48,102 nucleotides of DNA from Candidatus Kapaibacterium sp. (lineage in GTDB: Bacteria > Bacteroidota > Ignavibacteria > Kapaibacteriales > UBA4661). Below the pieces are notes generated by a model, which worked only from the letters and a program-made list of their open reading frames with translations, did no database searches and had not been told where the DNA came from. Shown here piece after piece: positions 1 through 8,775 of the stretch; the stretch's first letter is position 1; each line of letters begins with the position of its first letter. Where the stretch lies: positions 150,690 through 198,791 of the forward strand of contig JALONG010000004.1 of the NCBI GenBank assembly GCA_025455065.1, read 5' to 3'. The position numbers and the translations under genes are program-made.

Positions 1-662
1 AACAGCATAAACGACACGGCAATGACGACGACGGTATATGCACCGACAATTTGAAAATTATTCCGCGCTTCAGCAAAGGCAACGCCGGAAAGCGCTTGGT
101 ACGTGGTTTCTACGCCGGAAAGAATAAGCGGTAAAATCGCGGGAAAGGACAACACGGGAAAGAGTGCGGCTTTCGTATTGGCTTTTGCAATAATAGCAGC
201 AATAATGGTTGTTGCGCTTGCTGTGGCGAGGCTTCCCAGAACGAAGCTTGTCCAAAAAAGGAGTGGTGAACGGATTTCTACGTCATTGACAAACACGAAA
301 AATGCTATCGTTGCAAGCCCGTAAAGAAGCAGCGTGAGCACCATATTGAACAATAATTTTCCGAAATAAATCGCCGTCGAAGGCGCATGTAGACTGAGCA
401 AAAGTGATGTTCCGCGCTCTTCTTCGCTCACAAAACTTTTTTGCAAACCCGTCATTGCGCTGAAAAACAGCACTATCCAAAGCATTGAAGCCGCAATACC
501 GTTGGAAATTTTTTCTCCCGCAGAGCTGAACGCAATAACGGCGACTGCTGTTAGTACAAACATCATCACCGCGTTCAGCGCATAGCGCGTTTTTACTTCG
601 CTGCGAACATCTTTCAGAAACACCGCCCACAGCGCACGAAGAATCATCGAAAAACTCGTCAT
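1..662 (-). CDS. ccmB: Heme exporter protein CcmB, C-terminus cut off by window edge
   Basis: Membrane subunit of the CcmAB exporter of cytochrome c maturation system I. The frame stays open from the ATG at 660-662 down to base 1, so about 220 residues are visible and the end is missing. The family pattern is clear: an N-terminal cytoplasmic stretch reading LKDVRSEVKTRYALNAV, a first membrane helix, then the conserved segment GEKISNGIAASMLWIVLFF, then a SFVSEEERGT loop and further hydrophobic helices. Its ATG overlaps the TGA of the upstream IgGFc-domain gene by 4 bases (ATGA), so the two are probably translationally coupled. CcmA and CcmC would be expected to the left, outside the window. 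The family call is firm; the link to cytochrome c in this organism is inferred. Confidence 0.88.
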   Translation of the reverse strand, partial: MTSFSMILRALWAVFLKDVRSEVKTRYALNAVMMFVLTAVAVIAFSSAGEKISNGIAASMLWIVLFFSAMTGLQKSFVSEEERGTSLLLSLHAPSTAIYFGKLLFNMVLTLLLYGLATIAFFVFVNDVEIRSPLLFWTSFVLGSLATASATTIIAAIIAKANTKAALFPVLSFPAILPLILSGVETTYQALSGVAFAEARNNFQIVGAYTVVVIAVSFML

Positions 663-3343
663 AATCGCACTCGCGCTCCGATACTGAGAGTGAACTGTGA
701 AACACGCCATTCTGCGCCGTCCAGAAGGCTTCCAAGCGGGTGCGAGTACAGCGCCTCAGCGCTCAACGCCAAACTCCGCCAAACGGGAATGCTCACGCCA
801 AAACCTCCCACCGCAAACGGCACAAATGCTTGCAATGCGGGTAGTTCGCCGGTGAAGGAGCGCACTGCATTTTCGGGGCGGTCAAGCAAACGAAAATTGT
901 CCGGTGTTACCACAACGGCGCGGGTTTCGACCGTTTTACTGAGAGCAAATGCGCCTTTTGCTCCCACAAGAGCGTACAAGCCGTTGGTGATAAACACTTC
1001 GCCCATGAGCGACAACGAAGCGTAGGAATTTTGCAAGGAAAGCGTCTGAGCAAGCCACAGTGGAGCAAGTGTACCGTCGAAATTTCGTACAAACCCCGAC
1101 GAAGCGATATCCGGCGCACGAAGCGTTGCCGGAAAGCGCTCCCACGCTATGCGCGCCGATGCTCCGAAAAGCGGAGAAATCCTATGCCCCACGACCACAC
1201 CCGCACCAAGCGGCAAAATGCTTGCGCTGGGGTCATTCGCAAATGCACCGGGCGCTGCTATGCTCTGGAAAGCAGCAATCCCCGCAGGCTGATTAAACCG
1301 TGCTTCGTGAGAACTTATCCCGCCAAAACCCAAAATACCTGCATACCAAAGTGTGCGCTTGGGGCAATAATCGGTTTCGCCTTGCGTAAGCGTTGTGAGG
1401 TTATCCGTACCAATCGGGTCTTTGCTGAAACAAAGTGTGTACACGGCTTTATTTCCTGCCAAATCGCTCACTTCCAAAAGCGCTCTGCCGCTTGCGCCTT
1501 GACGTGCTTCGTCGAATATTATCTCGGCTTGCGGCGCACCTGCGGTGAACGTGGGTTCGGCAATGGTCAATCCGCCGGAATTGATGATGCGAATTGCCTG
1601 AATCCCTTTGTCATCCTCACGGTCATCACGCACCAGCACTTTTGCTTTGCCGCCGATTGCGTCGGTAATCGGCTTCAAAAGACGTTTCCCAAAATCCTGC
1701 TCTTCCGCTTGCAAGCGTGCAAGCGCTCTGCGGCGAATAAGTATCTCGAACTGCTCTTCGGCAGAAAGTGTGTCTGCGGCGGAGCGTTTAATGCGATTTT
1801 GCGCTGTTTCTGCGCCGCTTGTTTGCCGCAAAACCTCGTCGTTCTTGGCGTTGGAAACGTTTGTATAGGAAATATCCATCGTTGGCGGGAGCAAATCCGG
1901 CACAGGACGAAGTTCCAAAAATGATTGCCCGACCATGTTCCCATAAGCATCGTAGCTGTCTTGTCCATAACCAAAACCGTAACTGTACAAACCAAACGGT
2001 TCGGTACAATCAAAGGTGTGCGTACCAAAAGCAAGGCTTATTTGCGCAATCACATACCGACTGTCGCCAAACGGCGTAAACGCTTGCTCACTGACGGGTT
2101 TGCCGTCAATACGCAGTGTGGAAGAGGCTTCGCGGGGAACAACGATATTCACGTAATGCCGCCACTCGCCCCGAATCGGCGTAGCCATACGGTAGGACTT
2201 CAAAAATTGCTGCGTCGGCGTAAGCAAAATCATCATCGGGTCGCCAATGGAATCCAGCGAATTTTCAAAACCGTGTGAATACTGCGCTACCATAATCCGC
2301 TTGTCACCCGTGATTTGCGTGTGTTCGCTGAGGTTTCCGTCTTCGTAATAATCACCCGCAGCCAAAAACGCGACAAGTTGCCCGTTGGCAAAAACCTTTG
2401 TGTCATTTTCCGCAGCAACTACCCGGACGGTAGATTTGGTGCGCCCAAAGAGCTTTCCGACGTAATAGTGCCGCCCCCATGCCGAAATAGGCGGAAGCTG
2501 CTCCACAAGCTGGTTGTAGCCTTTTTCGCGGCTGGGAATGTATGCGCCGTTGTGTCCGCTAAAGAGGGAAATAGGTTTATTCGACTGCACAAGGCTTCCC
2601 GTCAGGTCTGAAGGCTTGTTTTTGCCCGGTGATGCGCCTATCACTTGATACACATCGCCTTTGCGGAGTTTCACCGTAAACGGCACTTCGGGTTCGCGTC
2701 CGGCAAAGGTCGGAGATTTCGGCGTAATTGTTACTTCGGTGCTGTCCTCAGTTGCAATAACAGCGAATTGGGAAATAAGTTCTTCGTTCAACTTGTAATA
2801 CGAAATGACGCGGTATTCCTTGCCAAGCGCTTCCACAGGCAATCCCATGTAACTATCCGTTGTTTGAAAGCGGTGGCTGAGACCATAGACGCTGACAGGC
2901 TTTTCGGCGGTGATATGCACTGCCAAACGCTCACGGATTTCGCTGGAACGCAACTGGGCAGCCGTATCAACGCGCACACTCACAACAGTTCCACCACGAA
3001 TGCGTCCTTCTTGCTTAAAAAGCAAGCCGTCAATTTCGACTTTATATTTTGTGTCTTCGTTTGAGGTGATGAATAGTTCCAAAAAGAGTTGTTCTTTCTG
3101 GGCGCTACGGGAATTACGTTTCGCGGGGTCAGATTCTAAGCCGTTTTTCTGAAAACATACCCAAAACTCGCGCCCTTCGGACGTGGCTTTAACAGCTTCA
3201 CGCATTTTGTCAGGTTTGACGCTGCTTTGCGGGGTGTTTTGTGTAGCGGATTCATTCTGAGCGTACAGCGCAATGTGGCTGAGAAGCACCCCGACAAAAC
3301 AGAGATTCCAAGCGCTTGAGCGCAAAAAAAACGATAAGACCAT
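659..3343 (-). CDS. Secreted IgGFc-binding-domain protein with C-terminal outer-membrane barrel-like domain
   Basis: About 894 residues. A signal peptide (about residues 1-29, ending near HIALYAQ) is followed by a region like the IgGFc-binding protein N-terminal domain, with the typical motifs NKPISLFSGHNGAYIP and VEQLPPISAWGRHYYVGK. A middle stretch rich in charged residues and a short Ig-like segment follow. The last 250 or so residues look like an eight-stranded-type outer-membrane barrel with alternating hydrophobic and aromatic strands, ending SIGARVRL. I chose the ATG at 3341-3343 because it starts the signal peptide and clears the ruvA coding region; the frame itself is open further upstream into ruvA. 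It lies 52 bases after ruvA and overlaps ccmB by 4 bases. A surface adhesion or matrix role is only inferred from the domain; the substrate is unknown. Confidence 0.75.
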   Translation of the reverse strand: MVLSFFLRSSAWNLCFVGVLLSHIALYAQNESATQNTPQSSVKPDKMREAVKATSEGREFWVCFQKNGLESDPAKRNSRSAQKEQLFLELFITSNEDTKYKVEIDGLLFKQEGRIRGGTVVSVRVDTAAQLRSSEIRERLAVHITAEKPVSVYGLSHRFQTTDSYMGLPVEALGKEYRVISYYKLNEELISQFAVIATEDSTEVTITPKSPTFAGREPEVPFTVKLRKGDVYQVIGASPGKNKPSDLTGSLVQSNKPISLFSGHNGAYIPSREKGYNQLVEQLPPISAWGRHYYVGKLFGRTKSTVRVVAAENDTKVFANGQLVAFLAAGDYYEDGNLSEHTQITGDKRIMVAQYSHGFENSLDSIGDPMMILLTPTQQFLKSYRMATPIRGEWRHYVNIVVPREASSTLRIDGKPVSEQAFTPFGDSRYVIAQISLAFGTHTFDCTEPFGLYSYGFGYGQDSYDAYGNMVGQSFLELRPVPDLLPPTMDISYTNVSNAKNDEVLRQTSGAETAQNRIKRSAADTLSAEEQFEILIRRRALARLQAEEQDFGKRLLKPITDAIGGKAKVLVRDDREDDKGIQAIRIINSGGLTIAEPTFTAGAPQAEIIFDEARQGASGRALLEVSDLAGNKAVYTLCFSKDPIGTDNLTTLTQGETDYCPKRTLWYAGILGFGGISSHEARFNQPAGIAAFQSIAAPGAFANDPSASILPLGAGVVVGHRISPLFGASARIAWERFPATLRAPDIASSGFVRNFDGTLAPLWLAQTLSLQNSYASLSLMGEVFITNGLYALVGAKGAFALSKTVETRAVVVTPDNFRLLDRPENAVRSFTGELPALQAFVPFAVGGFGVSIPVWRSLALSAEALYSHPLGSLLDGAEWRVSQFTLSIGARVRL

Positions 3344-3395
3344 GAAAATACTAAAAGGAGAGATGAGCAAAAGATGGAAAAATAGCCGAAAAACT

Positions 3396-4007
3396 TCATC
3401 GGAGAACGTTTCGGAGTGCTTTGCGCAGAAGCTGTTCGACGGTAAACTGCGCTGTGGGTTCGGCTTGCAAAGCGGCTTTGATAGCTTTGTCGGCGGCGGC
3501 GCGTTGGTAGCCAAGTTTAACCATTGCAGCAAGCGTCTCATCGCGGACATCGCGCTGTGTGGCGCTTGCAATGGCTTCGTCGGCAGACTCCTCAAAGCCT
3601 TCGACTTTCCCGATTTTATCTCGAAGTTCAACGATGATTCGCTCTGCCGTTTTTTTGCCGACACCGGGCAGTTTTTGCAAGCGCGAAAGGTCGCCACGCA
3701 TGATGGTATCTTGCAAATCCGCAAGATTTCCTGCGGAAAGTATCGTAATTGCGGTTTTCGGACCGATACCGCTAATAGAAATAAGCAGCTTGAAAATATC
3801 GCGCTCTGCTTCACTCAAAAAACCAAAGAGTTGATGCGCATCCTCGCGGATAATGAGCATCGTGAGAAGCGTGATAGATGCTCCTGTTTCGGGTAGTTTT
3901 TCGGAGGTTATCGTTGAAACTGACACCGAATAGCCCACACCGCCACAGTCAATAATGACCTCAACGGGTGTTTTTTGAATCAGTGTTCCGCGTAGCTGTG
4001 CAATCAT
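3396..4007 (-). CDS. ruvA: Holliday junction branch migration protein RuvA
   Basis: RuvA (203 residues) binds four-way DNA junctions as a tetramer and loads the RuvB motor during recombinational repair. The sequence shows the N-terminal OB fold (MIAQLRGTLIQKTPVEVIID and the GVGYSV motif), then two helix-hairpin-helix motifs, SISGIGPKTAITILS and LPGVGKKTAERIIVELRDK, and a C-terminal three-helix domain (about 150-203) that contacts RuvB. The length is normal for the family. No ruvB or ruvC is adjacent. It is the first recognisable gene of a leftward run that continues into the IgGFc-domain gene and ccmB, which share no obvious function with it. Confidence 0.96.
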   Translation of the reverse strand: MIAQLRGTLIQKTPVEVIIDCGGVGYSVSVSTITSEKLPETGASITLLTMLIIREDAHQLFGFLSEAERDIFKLLISISGIGPKTAITILSAGNLADLQDTIMRGDLSRLQKLPGVGKKTAERIIVELRDKIGKVEGFEESADEAIASATQRDVRDETLAAMVKLGYQRAAADKAIKAALQAEPTAQFTVEQLLRKALRNVLR

Positions 4008-4055
4008 AATCTCAACAGGCTGAAATACGCCAATAGTAAAAAAAATATCAATGCT

Positions 4056-4382
4056 TCACGCAATCGTCATCACCTCAAAGCCTCGCCCATGAGCAGGGAA
4101 GCGGCACAGAAGCGAATAATCGTTCATTATCTCGCAATTATCAATGTCACGCAGCACCAAACGGACATCCATTGTTACCATGTCTTCGTTAGGGAAATCC
4201 GTACTTGAAGTGCGTATAAAACCACGAATAATAATCGCGTCGCACTGCGCATAACGCTCATCACAGAGTTCTTCCAAACGCTCCAATGCACTGACATTCA
4301 GGCTCATAGAAGCCCCAAGTCTCGGCATCACCGATGCGCTGCGATATGCTTTCAGCAATGTTGTTTTCATGCGTTTGTCCAT
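4056..4382 (-). CDS. Hypothetical protein, 108 residues
   Basis: Small soluble protein of no family I recognise, with no signal peptide or membrane helix. It has a basic start (MDKRMKTTLLKAYRSA), a helix rich in Glu and Leu (ALERLEELCDERYAQ) and a C-terminal half that looks beta-rich (IIIRGFIRTSS, VTMDVRLVLRDID). It lies upstream of ruvA on the same strand with a 48-base gap and could share its transcript. A second in-frame ATG (4368-4370) is an equally good start, and no Shine-Dalgarno is visible at either. The amino-acid composition is protein-like, but nothing else proves that it is expressed. Confidence 0.5.
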   Translation of the reverse strand: MDKRMKTTLLKAYRSASVMPRLGASMSLNVSALERLEELCDERYAQCDAIIIRGFIRTSSTDFPNEDMVTMDVRLVLRDIDNCEIMNDYSLLCRFPAHGRGFEVMTIA

Positions 4383-4573
4383 TTCTAAAAAACCGTGAGG
4401 CGAAAGAAGATTGACGTGTACATTTCCTCGTAAACAGCAATTCTACGAAAAACACGGCACTATGCCAAGATAAACCGACATTATTGACGAATTTTCGACG
4501 TGTACCAGCGTGTACGCCTATTCTGAAATGTTCGAGCAGAATACGGCTTCCAAGAAAATTATTTGTCGAAGAA

Positions 4574-4605
4574 TTAGTTAAAGAGTAAAAAAATCTGTAT
4601 CTTTG
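4574..4605 (+). promoter_or_regulatory. Bacteroidota-type promoter for the nucleotidyltransferase gene
   Basis: In the 324-base divergent gap 4383-4706 there is a TATCTTTG box (4598-4605) that fits the Bacteroidota -7 consensus TAnnTTTG, with TTAG 20 bases upstream as a weak -33 element (consensus TTTG). The start codon lies about 100 bases downstream. I see nothing else definite in this gap. The match is by eye and not proven. Confidence 0.5.
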
Positions 4606-4706
4606 AGGCTTTATTTGTCAAAAACTCTCTTTTCAAAAGAACAGTTTAGTAGGTCTGTATAACCGTGTTTTGCACTGTTGTATGGCACTTGCCCAGAAAG
4701 ACTTCA

Positions 4707-5693
4707 ATGCGAGCAATAATCCCCGTTGCCGGAGTTGGCAGCCGTTTACGTCCTCATACATACACTCTCCCCAAAGTGCTGCTCAATGTAGCAGGCAAGC
4801 CTATTTTAGGTCATATTCTTGACGAACTCGTGCAACAAGGCTTTCAAGAAGCAACGATTATCACGGGTTACATGAAAGAACTCGTTGAAGAATATGTTAC
4901 CAAGAACTATTCCCTCAAATGTGATTTTGTCCAGCAGTCCGAGTTAAAAGGCTTAGGACACGCTATTTGGCTTGCGCGACACACCTTTACCGATGAGCCT
5001 CTGTTTATCATTTTGGGTGATACAATTTTCGATGTTGCTTTGGGCAACGTCCTAAAGTCCGAACATAGTTCGCTCGGCGTAAAAACTGTTGAAGACCCGC
5101 GCCGCTTTGGAGTTATCGAAATGAGTACAGACGGAAAAACAGTGGCGAAACTCGTTGAAAAACCGGAAATACCACCCACAAACCTTGCTATTGTCGGACT
5201 CTACTTCATCCAAAAACCGCGTCTTTTAGCGGAATGTTTAGAAGAAATCGTAAACAACGACATCCGCACACGCGGCGAATACCAACTCACCGACGCGCTT
5301 CAACGCATGATTGACAAAGGCGAGAAGTTTACCACCTTTCCTGTGGAAGGCTGGTATGATTGTGGCAAACCCGAAACGATGCTTGCGACAAACCGCTATC
5401 TGCTTGAACGCAAGCCCCATTCCCGCGAATGTACGGACACTATTGTTATTCCACCAGTGTATATCGCCCCAAGCGCAGTGGTGGAACGCTCTGTTGTTGG
5501 TCCATTTGCAACCGTCGCCGAAGGCGCTATCGTCCTTAACTCCATCGTCCGCGATTCCATTATCAGCGATTACGCAACGGTGGATCAATCCATGCTTGAC
5601 CGCTCTATCGTTGGCAATAACGCCCAAGTACGCGGGAATTTCCGCCGCATCAATGTCGGTGATTCCAGTGAAGTAGATTTTAGTACGCCTTGA
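4707..5693 (+). CDS. Sugar-phosphate nucleotidyltransferase with C-terminal beta-helix
   Basis: NDP-sugar pyrophosphorylase of 328 residues: it would join a sugar 1-phosphate to NTP to make an activated sugar for polysaccharide or glycan synthesis. The N-terminus has the nucleotide-binding signature as GVGSRLRPHTYTLPKVLL (normally GxGxRLxPxTxxxPKpml) and the fold continues through FIILGDTIFD and EKPEIPPTNLAIVGLYF. From about residue 250 there are hexapeptide-type repeats of a left-handed beta-helix (IAPSAVVERSVVGPFATVAE). The ATG at 4707 is chosen because the nucleotide-binding motif follows directly; an ATG 42 bases upstream adds residues unlike the family. The sugar (glucose or mannose) and base cannot be fixed from the sequence. 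There is no polysaccharide cluster nearby. Confidence 0.85.
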   Translation: MRAIIPVAGVGSRLRPHTYTLPKVLLNVAGKPILGHILDELVQQGFQEATIITGYMKELVEEYVTKNYSLKCDFVQQSELKGLGHAIWLARHTFTDEPLFIILGDTIFDVALGNVLKSEHSSLGVKTVEDPRRFGVIEMSTDGKTVAKLVEKPEIPPTNLAIVGLYFIQKPRLLAECLEEIVNNDIRTRGEYQLTDALQRMIDKGEKFTTFPVEGWYDCGKPETMLATNRYLLERKPHSRECTDTIVIPPVYIAPSAVVERSVVGPFATVAEGAIVLNSIVRDSIISDYATVDQSMLDRSIVGNNAQVRGNFRRINVGDSSEVDFSTP

Positions 5694-5824
5694 GAGGTCG
5701 TTAGGCATTGGTTACTTAGTAGCTTAGTTTCTTGGTGCGTAGGCATTGTGAGAGCTAAAGATGAACAACCAAAAACGAACAATGTAATCGTAAGTATCAA
5801 CATTTTATCATTCTTTTTTTCGCT

Positions 5825-6961
5825 ATGTCTTATTTTTTCACTTCCGAATCAGTTTCCGAAGGACATCCCGACAAAGTTTGCGACCAAGTGTCTGACGCGG
5901 TGCTTGATGCCGTTCTTGCTCAAGACCCCAAAGGGCGCGTGGCGTGTGAATCCTTTGCCACAACAGGTTTAATTGTTGTCGGCGGCGAAATTACTACCAC
6001 CACCTACATTGACCTGCCCGACCTTGTGCGCGGCGTTATCCGCGACATCGGCTACACCCGCGCTGAATACCGCTTTGATTGCGATTCATGTGCTGTGGTA
6101 AACGTCATTAACCGCCAATCCCCCGACATTGCACAAGGCGTGGACACAGGCGGCGCGGGCGACCAAGGTATGATGTTCGGTTATGCGTGTGACGAAACTC
6201 CCGAACTTATGCCTGCAGCAATCACCTACGCACACCATATCGTGCAGAAACTTGCGGACATCCGCAAAAATCATCCTTCGCTCATGCCGTATTTGCGCCC
6301 CGATGCAAAATCACAGGTAACGCTCGAATACAACGACGACAATACCATCAAGCGCGTTGATGCTATCGTTGTTTCCACGCAGCACGACCCCGAAGCAGAG
6401 CAGAAGCAAATCAGCGATGATGTTATTAACCACGTCATCAAGCACGTCATTCCCGCACATTTGCTGGATGCTCAGACACAATACCACATCAATCCGACAG
6501 GCAAATTTGTTATCGGTGGACCGCACGGCGACACAGGACTCACCGGACGCAAAATCATTGTGGACACCTACGGCGGCAAAGCACCGCATGGCGGCGGCGC
6601 ATTCTCCGGCAAAGACCCGACCAAAGTAGATCGCTCGGCTGCTTACGCTGCACGCCATTTGGCGAAAAACATCGTTGCGGCGGGCTTGGCAAAAGAGTGT
6701 ACCATTCAAGTTTCCTACGCTATCGGCGTTGCACAGCCTGTTTCGGTGCTTGTCAATACGCACAACACCGGAAAAGTCGCTTCTGCGGCACTCAGCGAAT
6801 TTATTCGTAAAAATATTGACCTCACTCCGGCAGGCATCATTAACCGTCTCAATCTCCGTCGTCCGATTTACCGCGCTTCTGCGGCATATGGACATTTTGG
6901 TCGCCCTGAATTTCCTTGGGAACAATTAGACCTCGTTGAGACGTTTAAGAGGGTCGGGTAA
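5825..6961 (+). CDS. metK: S-adenosylmethionine synthase (methionine adenosyltransferase)
   Basis: Makes S-adenosylmethionine from methionine and ATP in the cytoplasm. The 378-residue protein carries the family signatures [23 protein letters not shown] near the start, [17 protein letters not shown] in the middle and [19 protein letters not shown] (phosphate-binding loop) near residue 260. The length is close to the usual 380-400. It lies 60 bases before ahcY on the same strand, so synthesis of SAM and removal of the SAH by-product are encoded side by side. No SAM riboswitch fold is apparent in the 131-base upstream gap. Confidence 0.97.
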   Translation: MSYFFTSESVSEGHPDKVCDQVSDAVLDAVLAQDPKGRVACESFATTGLIVVGGEITTTTYIDLPDLVRGVIRDIGYTRAEYRFDCDSCAVVNVINRQSPDIAQGVDTGGAGDQGMMFGYACDETPELMPAAITYAHHIVQKLADIRKNHPSLMPYLRPDAKSQVTLEYNDDNTIKRVDAIVVSTQHDPEAEQKQISDDVINHVIKHVIPAHLLDAQTQYHINPTGKFVIGGPHGDTGLTGRKIIVDTYGGKAPHGGGAFSGKDPTKVDRSAAYAARHLAKNIVAAGLAKECTIQVSYAIGVAQPVSVLVNTHNTGKVASAALSEFIRKNIDLTPAGIINRLNLRRPIYRASAAYGHFGRPEFPWEQLDLVETFKRVG

Positions 6962-7021
6962 ACATCACGTTTTCGATAAAATAATTAACTCACATAATCT
7001 CAATTTTTTGATTGTATAACA

Positions 7022-8512
7022 ATGGCAACCGCAACAAAAAAAGCAATGGCAAAAAAAGCGGCAAAAGCAGCTCCCAAAGCCGTCGCAAAAGCAGCAGCAA
7101 AACCTGCTGCAAAAAATGGCGTTCATAAGAACGGCACTCGCACCAATGGTGCGACCACCAACGGTGTTCACAAAAATGGCGCAAGCAAACCCGCCGCTAA
7201 AACAGCTATCCCGCCGAAAAAAGGCAAAGGCTCCTTCAGCGAAGTTCCGGGTAAATACTGCGTCCGCGACATTTCTCTTGCTGAAGAAGGTCGCAAACTC
7301 ATTCAGTGGGCAGAATCCCGTATGCCCGTGCTGATGCACCTCCGCGACAAGTATAAAAAATCCCAACCGCTTAAAGGCTTGCGCCTTGCAGGCTCGCTCC
7401 ACGTAACCAAAGAAACAGCCGTTTTGGTTGAAACATTCGCTGCTTTAGGCGCAGAAGTTTCGTGGTCGGGTTGCAACCCGCTTTCGACCAGTGACCCCGT
7501 TGCGGCGGCATTGGCAAAAGGCGGCATTTCCATCTTTGCATGGTACGGCAACCACGAAGATTTCTACTGGTGCATTGAGCGCACTATTGACCTCAAGCCG
7601 AATTTGACGCTTGACGACGGCTGCGACCTCATCAACACCGTTCACGAAAAATACGCTGATTACGCTCGGAAAGAAGTTATCGGTGGCACCGAAGAAACAA
7701 CCACAGGCGTTCAGCGTCTTCGCGCTCGCGCCGGCGCAGGAAGACTCTTCTATCCGGTTTATGCCGTGAACGATGCTATCACCAAATGGGATTTCGACAA
7801 CGTGTACGGCACAGGTCAATCCACCTTGGACGGTATTCTCCGCGCTACATCGGTCATGTTTGCCGGAAAGAACTTCGTTGTCGCAGGACACGGACATTGC
7901 GGTCAAGGTGTTGCGAAGCGTGCTAAAGGCATGGGTTCCAATATCATCATCACTGAAGTTAAAGCAACATCGGCTATCAAAGGCGTGTTGGAAGGCTATC
8001 GCGTTATGACGATGGACGAAGCAGCAAAAGAAGGTGATATTTTCTGCACCGCGACGGGCGTGAAAGACATCATCCGCAAAAAACACTTCTTGTCCATGAA
8101 AGACGGCGCTATCGTCTGCAATACCGGACACTACGACGCAGAAATTAACCTCAAAGAACTTGCTGAAGTTACCAAGAGCAAGCGTACAATCCGCGAAAAT
8201 TGCGAAGAGTACACACTCAAAAACGGCAACAAAATTTACGTTCTTGCCGAAGGTCGCCTTGTGAACTTGGCTGCTGCTGAAGGGCATCCGTCGGAAGTAA
8301 TGGATATGTCCTTCTCGAACCAGCTTATGTGCCATTTGGAGTTGGCAGCAGCATACAAAGCGGGTAAAAAACTCCCGAACCAAGTTCTGGATATTGACCC
8401 CGCACAAGATGAGTTTATCGCGGAAACAAAACTGCGCACGATGGGTATGGCGATGGATAAACTCACCAAAGACCAACTTTCTTATATCAACGATTACAAC
8501 GCCGGAACCTAA
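7022..8512 (+). CDS. ahcY: Adenosylhomocysteinase with histone-like N-terminal tail
   Basis: Hydrolyses S-adenosylhomocysteine to adenosine and homocysteine, relieving inhibition of methyltransferases. The core (from about residue 76) is typical: YCVRDISLAEEGRKLI, the substrate-site segment SWSGCNPLSTSDPVAAALA, the NAD site FVVAGHGHCGQGVAKR, and the C-terminal lysine/tyrosine tail DQLSYINDYNAGT. The oddity is the first 75 residues or so, almost only Ala, Lys, Pro, Asn and Gly (MATATKKAMAKKAAKAAP and the repeated GVHKNG motif), resembling bacterial histone H1-like tails; this makes the protein 496 residues. The ATG at 7022 is the only start before the tail, and the tail is in frame without interruption. 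A terminator follows. Confidence 0.95.
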   Translation: MATATKKAMAKKAAKAAPKAVAKAAAKPAAKNGVHKNGTRTNGATTNGVHKNGASKPAAKTAIPPKKGKGSFSEVPGKYCVRDISLAEEGRKLIQWAESRMPVLMHLRDKYKKSQPLKGLRLAGSLHVTKETAVLVETFAALGAEVSWSGCNPLSTSDPVAAALAKGGISIFAWYGNHEDFYWCIERTIDLKPNLTLDDGCDLINTVHEKYADYARKEVIGGTEETTTGVQRLRARAGAGRLFYPVYAVNDAITKWDFDNVYGTGQSTLDGILRATSVMFAGKNFVVAGHGHCGQGVAKRAKGMGSNIIITEVKATSAIKGVLEGYRVMTMDEAAKEGDIFCTATGVKDIIRKKHFLSMKDGAIVCNTGHYDAEINLKELAEVTKSKRTIRENCEEYTLKNGNKIYVLAEGRLVNLAAAEGHPSEVMDMSFSNQLMCHLELAAAYKAGKKLPNQVLDIDPAQDEFIAETKLRTMGMAMDKLTKDQLSYINDYNAGT

Positions 8513-8546
8513 GTTTTCCTCAATGGTGTTTTTCGGATGATTCTTC

Positions 8547-8591
8547 ACGGCGGCAAGAGTAATGATGCTTTTGCTGCCGTTTTTTTATTTT
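8547..8591 (+). terminator. Rho-independent terminator after ahcY
   Basis: A 13-bp stem pairs ACGGCGGCAAGAG with CTTTTGCTGCCGT (two G-U pairs) around an 8-base loop, followed directly by a run of Ts. It ends the metK-ahcY run 35 bases after the ahcY stop. The rest of the 263-base gap up to 8775 holds no recognisable gene. Confidence 0.85.
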
Positions 8592-8775
8592 TCGGTGCAA
8601 AAGTTTTCCCGCATGATATTTCTTTCACCAAGACTTGCAGAAGAGCGTCTGCCTTTGCATATTGCAGTTCCTTTCTTCGTGGGAATATCATTGGTTATTG
8701 TTGTGCGGCTTCAATCGGCAACACCCACGAACACACAACACAACTCTTCGCTACCTTCTACTTTTTTCGGCATTT

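Noticed and set aside
1031-1924. A 297-codon plus-strand frame inside the IgGFc-domain gene
   Set aside because: It lies antisense to a gene with clear domain motifs and has a Cys/Arg-rich composition unlike a real protein.
5694-7021. SAM or SAH riboswitch upstream of metK or ahcY
   Set aside because: I looked for conserved hairpin patterns in the 131- and 60-base gaps and saw none; the gaps are too short for known SAM-I folds next to ahcY.
7445-8548. A 367-codon open frame on the minus strand across ahcY
   Set aside because: It is antisense to the clearly conserved adenosylhomocysteinase, is Cys/Phe/His-rich and matches no family. It is a composition shadow.
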